NCBI GenBank assembly: GCA_004195635.1
Contig: PSPT01000013.1
Span: 1-43,892 of the forward strand
DNA: 43,892 nucleotides
Origin: Methanobacteriota archaeon
Lineage (GTDB): Archaea; Thermoplasmatota; Poseidoniia; Poseidoniales; Poseidoniaceae
Direction of reading: 5' to 3'
Positions 42,452-43,892 of this stretch are shown here, in pieces (within the stretch, counting starts at the first letter, position 1; each line of letters opens with the position of its first letter). Both the position numbers and the translations under genes were made by a program. The notes beneath the pieces were generated by a model that was not told where the DNA came from, did no database searches, and saw only the letters and a program-made list of their open reading frames with translations.

Positions 42452-43792
42452 TCAAAGCATGATTTGGACCATTGCTAGCAAGTAATAGGCAATGCAGAAA
42501 ACAGTAAACCATGATACTACAATAATTGTTGATTCAGGACACTCCTTTCGGCATGAAAAATCATTTTTCCTCTCTTTGAGAAGAACTCGAGCCCAGTAGA
42601 TCCAATACACCCACATCACCGTCGCAAATGATAATTGGACCATCGTGTTTTGAATCATCGAGTTTTGCCTCCACATTCTGTGAATGAGAATGAGGAAGAA
42701 ACTCATCACACCTAAGCCTGCTACTTGTTTCGGATGTGGGAGTGCCCATGGAATCAATAATGAAAAAATCATGAGGTGATATCCATAGTGTACTTTGGAG
42801 TAAAAAATGAAGATCCAGAGGATGCAAAGTGTAGCTGCAGGAATGATCTCGACCTTTTTCATAAGGGCTGCGACCCATGTTGTGATGAGTGCCAAGACAA
42901 AGGTGATGTGCAGGATCGAGCTTGGTACGAATACAATGTTCTCTCCCAAATATCGCCAAAATGACATCCCGCGCTGGTCAATGTCTGAAACGGTCTCAGA
43001 CATTTGGATATCTGAACTTGGCTGTTGGCCAGTTAAATAAAAATTGAGAAATTGCAAAAATTCGTCTGTAGCATAAATCAGGAAAGGCAGGGTCACGATA
43101 ATTCCAATTCCTAGCCCGATGAACATGGTTATAAATCGGTTTTTCCATAGTTCGGGCCCGATTGCTGCGAGTGGTGCGCAAAGCGCCGGAAACAATTTTG
43201 TCATCGCTCCGAATCCAAAGACAGCCGCGGCTTTGTACCAACTTTTACGAATCATGAATAAGAACGCGAGAAGTAAAAAATTGACAATGATCGCATCATC
43301 TTGCATCATCATGACCGTCGTGTAATGAGAAAGCGGCGATGCAATGTAAAATACCGTTCCAGCAATGGCGTAGCGTTTGTCAAAAAATGAAGTGAGGATG
43401 CGATGCAGGATAACTGCTGATGTGAAGATAAACACGCAGAACCAAAGCGTCCAGATGAAGGCTGTATTTCCTAACAGAACTGCGGGAACGAACAGGTAAT
43501 TGATCAATGGTGGAGAGAGGGTCACGTGGTCTGTATCACGATACAGCAAATCTCCATCGATGATGGTTTGAGCACGGTCTCGGAAGATATCCAAATCTTT
43601 GTGCTCGAATCGAGATGAATCTTCTACAAGTTCGTAAGCAAGAAGCATCGGTGATGCCATGATGAATGTCAACAAAAAAAAGCAGAAGTAGACTTTTTTA
43701 TTTGAGAATGTTTCAAATTTGTCAAACATTCGAATAAATTTTTGATTGATGAGTTCAATCACTTGGGAAAATCTGGGATTGGACAACCACAT
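42452..43792 (-). CDS. GT-C type membrane glycosyltransferase (GT87/DUF2029-like)
   Basis: The 446-residue protein shows ten or more hydrophobic helices. The first outside loop holds an acidic K-D-L-D-I-F motif and then D-G-D-L-L-Y-R-D and S-P-P-L-I-N-Y, the pattern of GT-C enzymes such as GT87/DUF2029 mannosyltransferases that use lipid-linked sugars. Later segments (A-K-L-F-P region, K-V-H-Y-G-Y-H) fit the same class. Substrate unknown; roles in surface glycan or glycoprotein synthesis are likely. A GTG at 43801 is possible, but the ATG at 43792 follows GGAGGG. Confidence 0.7.
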   Translation of the reverse strand: MWLSNPRFSQVIELINQKFIRMFDKFETFSNKKVYFCFFLLTFIMASPMLLAYELVEDSSRFEHKDLDIFRDRAQTIIDGDLLYRDTDHVTLSPPLINYLFVPAVLLGNTAFIWTLWFCVFIFTSAVILHRILTSFFDKRYAIAGTVFYIASPLSHYTTVMMMQDDAIIVNFLLLAFLFMIRKSWYKAAAVFGFGAMTKLFPALCAPLAAIGPELWKNRFITMFIGLGIGIIVTLPFLIYATDEFLQFLNFYLTGQQPSSDIQMSETVSDIDQRGMSFWRYLGENIVFVPSSILHITFVLALITTWVAALMKKVEIIPAATLCILWIFIFYSKVHYGYHLMIFSLLIPWALPHPKQVAGLGVMSFFLILIHRMWRQNSMIQNTMVQLSFATVMWVYWIYWARVLLKERKNDFSCRKECPESTIIVVSWFTVFCIAYYLLAMVQIML

Positions 43793-43892
43793 TCCCTCCA
43801 CCCCTCAAGCGCAATCCCTTTGTATAAATAGAATCGGGCGGACCAAGTTACAAAACGCATATATTGAATCTTTGATATGAAACTCCAAACAA

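Noticed and set aside
42093-42512. Minus-strand open frame of 139 codons across the gap
   Set aside because: Its first half runs through the GC-rich hairpin element and overlaps the glycosyltransferase end; the composition (many Cys, His, Trp) is unlike neighbouring proteins. More likely a chance frame over a structured RNA.
1-43892. CRISPR array, insertion sequence, integrase or prophage
   Set aside because: No spaced direct repeats, transposase, integrase or phage-like genes were seen. The only tandem repeats are inside the aldolase gene.

Overview
The window looks like a chromosomal segment of an uncultured planktonic euryarchaeon, most likely Marine Group II (Candidatus Poseidoniales). 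The call rests on the combination of archaeal information genes (L18Ae/LX, prefoldin alpha, FtsY, RpoP, an RFC-like clamp-loader subunit, Dph5, Trm5, split GMP synthase subunit A), archaeal lipid genes (GGGP synthase, a geranylgeranyl-reductase-type flavoprotein), very large secreted proteins, AT-rich DNA with tightly packed genes, and bacterial- or eukaryote-like enzymes mixed in (PlsC-type acyltransferase, URA3-type OMP decarboxylase). No phylogeny could be run, so the placement is an inference.

Layout. 1-6.6 kb: secreted and surface proteins, namely a cut-off secreted protein, a polysaccharide-deacetylase-like lipoprotein, and a 1665-residue surface protein with a von Willebrand A domain set inside repeat blades. 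6.7-12.8 kb: a minus-strand run of DUF2299-like protein, PlsC-type acyltransferase, HIT hydrolase, SdhA/FrdA-type flavoprotein and an unknown membrane protein. 12.9-18.9 kb: information processing, with tRNA-Arg(CCT), an RFC-like ATPase, RpoP, GuaA glutaminase subunit, a class II aldolase with a repetitive proline-rich N-terminus, tRNA-Asp(GTC), a zinc-ribbon miniprotein, and trm5/dph5 head to head. 19-26.6 kb: an unknown 551-residue protein, a Cys/Met PLP enzyme divergent from an Lrp-type regulator, a DMT permease, a geranylgeranyl-reductase-type flavoprotein, a HAD phosphatase and a NERD protein. 26.7-32.1 kb: a DUF3754/TMEM143-like protein, a CocE-like lipoprotein hydrolase, an extended SDR, OMP decarboxylase and a small membrane protein. 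32.2-35.6 kb: a minus-strand operon L18Ae - prefoldin alpha - FtsY - DUF1844 - membrane-tailed degenerate receiver protein. 35.7-43.8 kb: a subtilase with calcium-binding repeats, an actin-like ATPase followed by a long coiled-coil protein, GGGP synthase, a 368-base gap with a probable structured RNA, and a GT-C type membrane glycosyltransferase.

How the parts fit. Two core ether-lipid genes (GGGP synthase, geranylgeranyl-reductase type) and one ester-lipid type acyltransferase occur in the same window, which bears on the lipid divide question in this clade. The L18Ae-PfdA-FtsY set is a known archaeal translation/targeting cluster; here it is followed by DUF1844 and a C-terminally anchored pseudo-receiver. 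Secreted degradation is represented by the subtilase, the CocE-like lipoprotein and the deacetylase-like lipoprotein, as expected for a heterotroph using protein and polysaccharide.

Most promising for novelty: (i) the GC-rich, hairpin-rich intergenic element at about 42283-42445; (ii) the actin-like/coiled-coil pair at 38907-41268; (iii) the degenerate receiver next to FtsY; (iv) the vWA domain apparently inserted into a beta-propeller-like repeat array. No CRISPR array, insertion sequence, integrase or prophage was seen.
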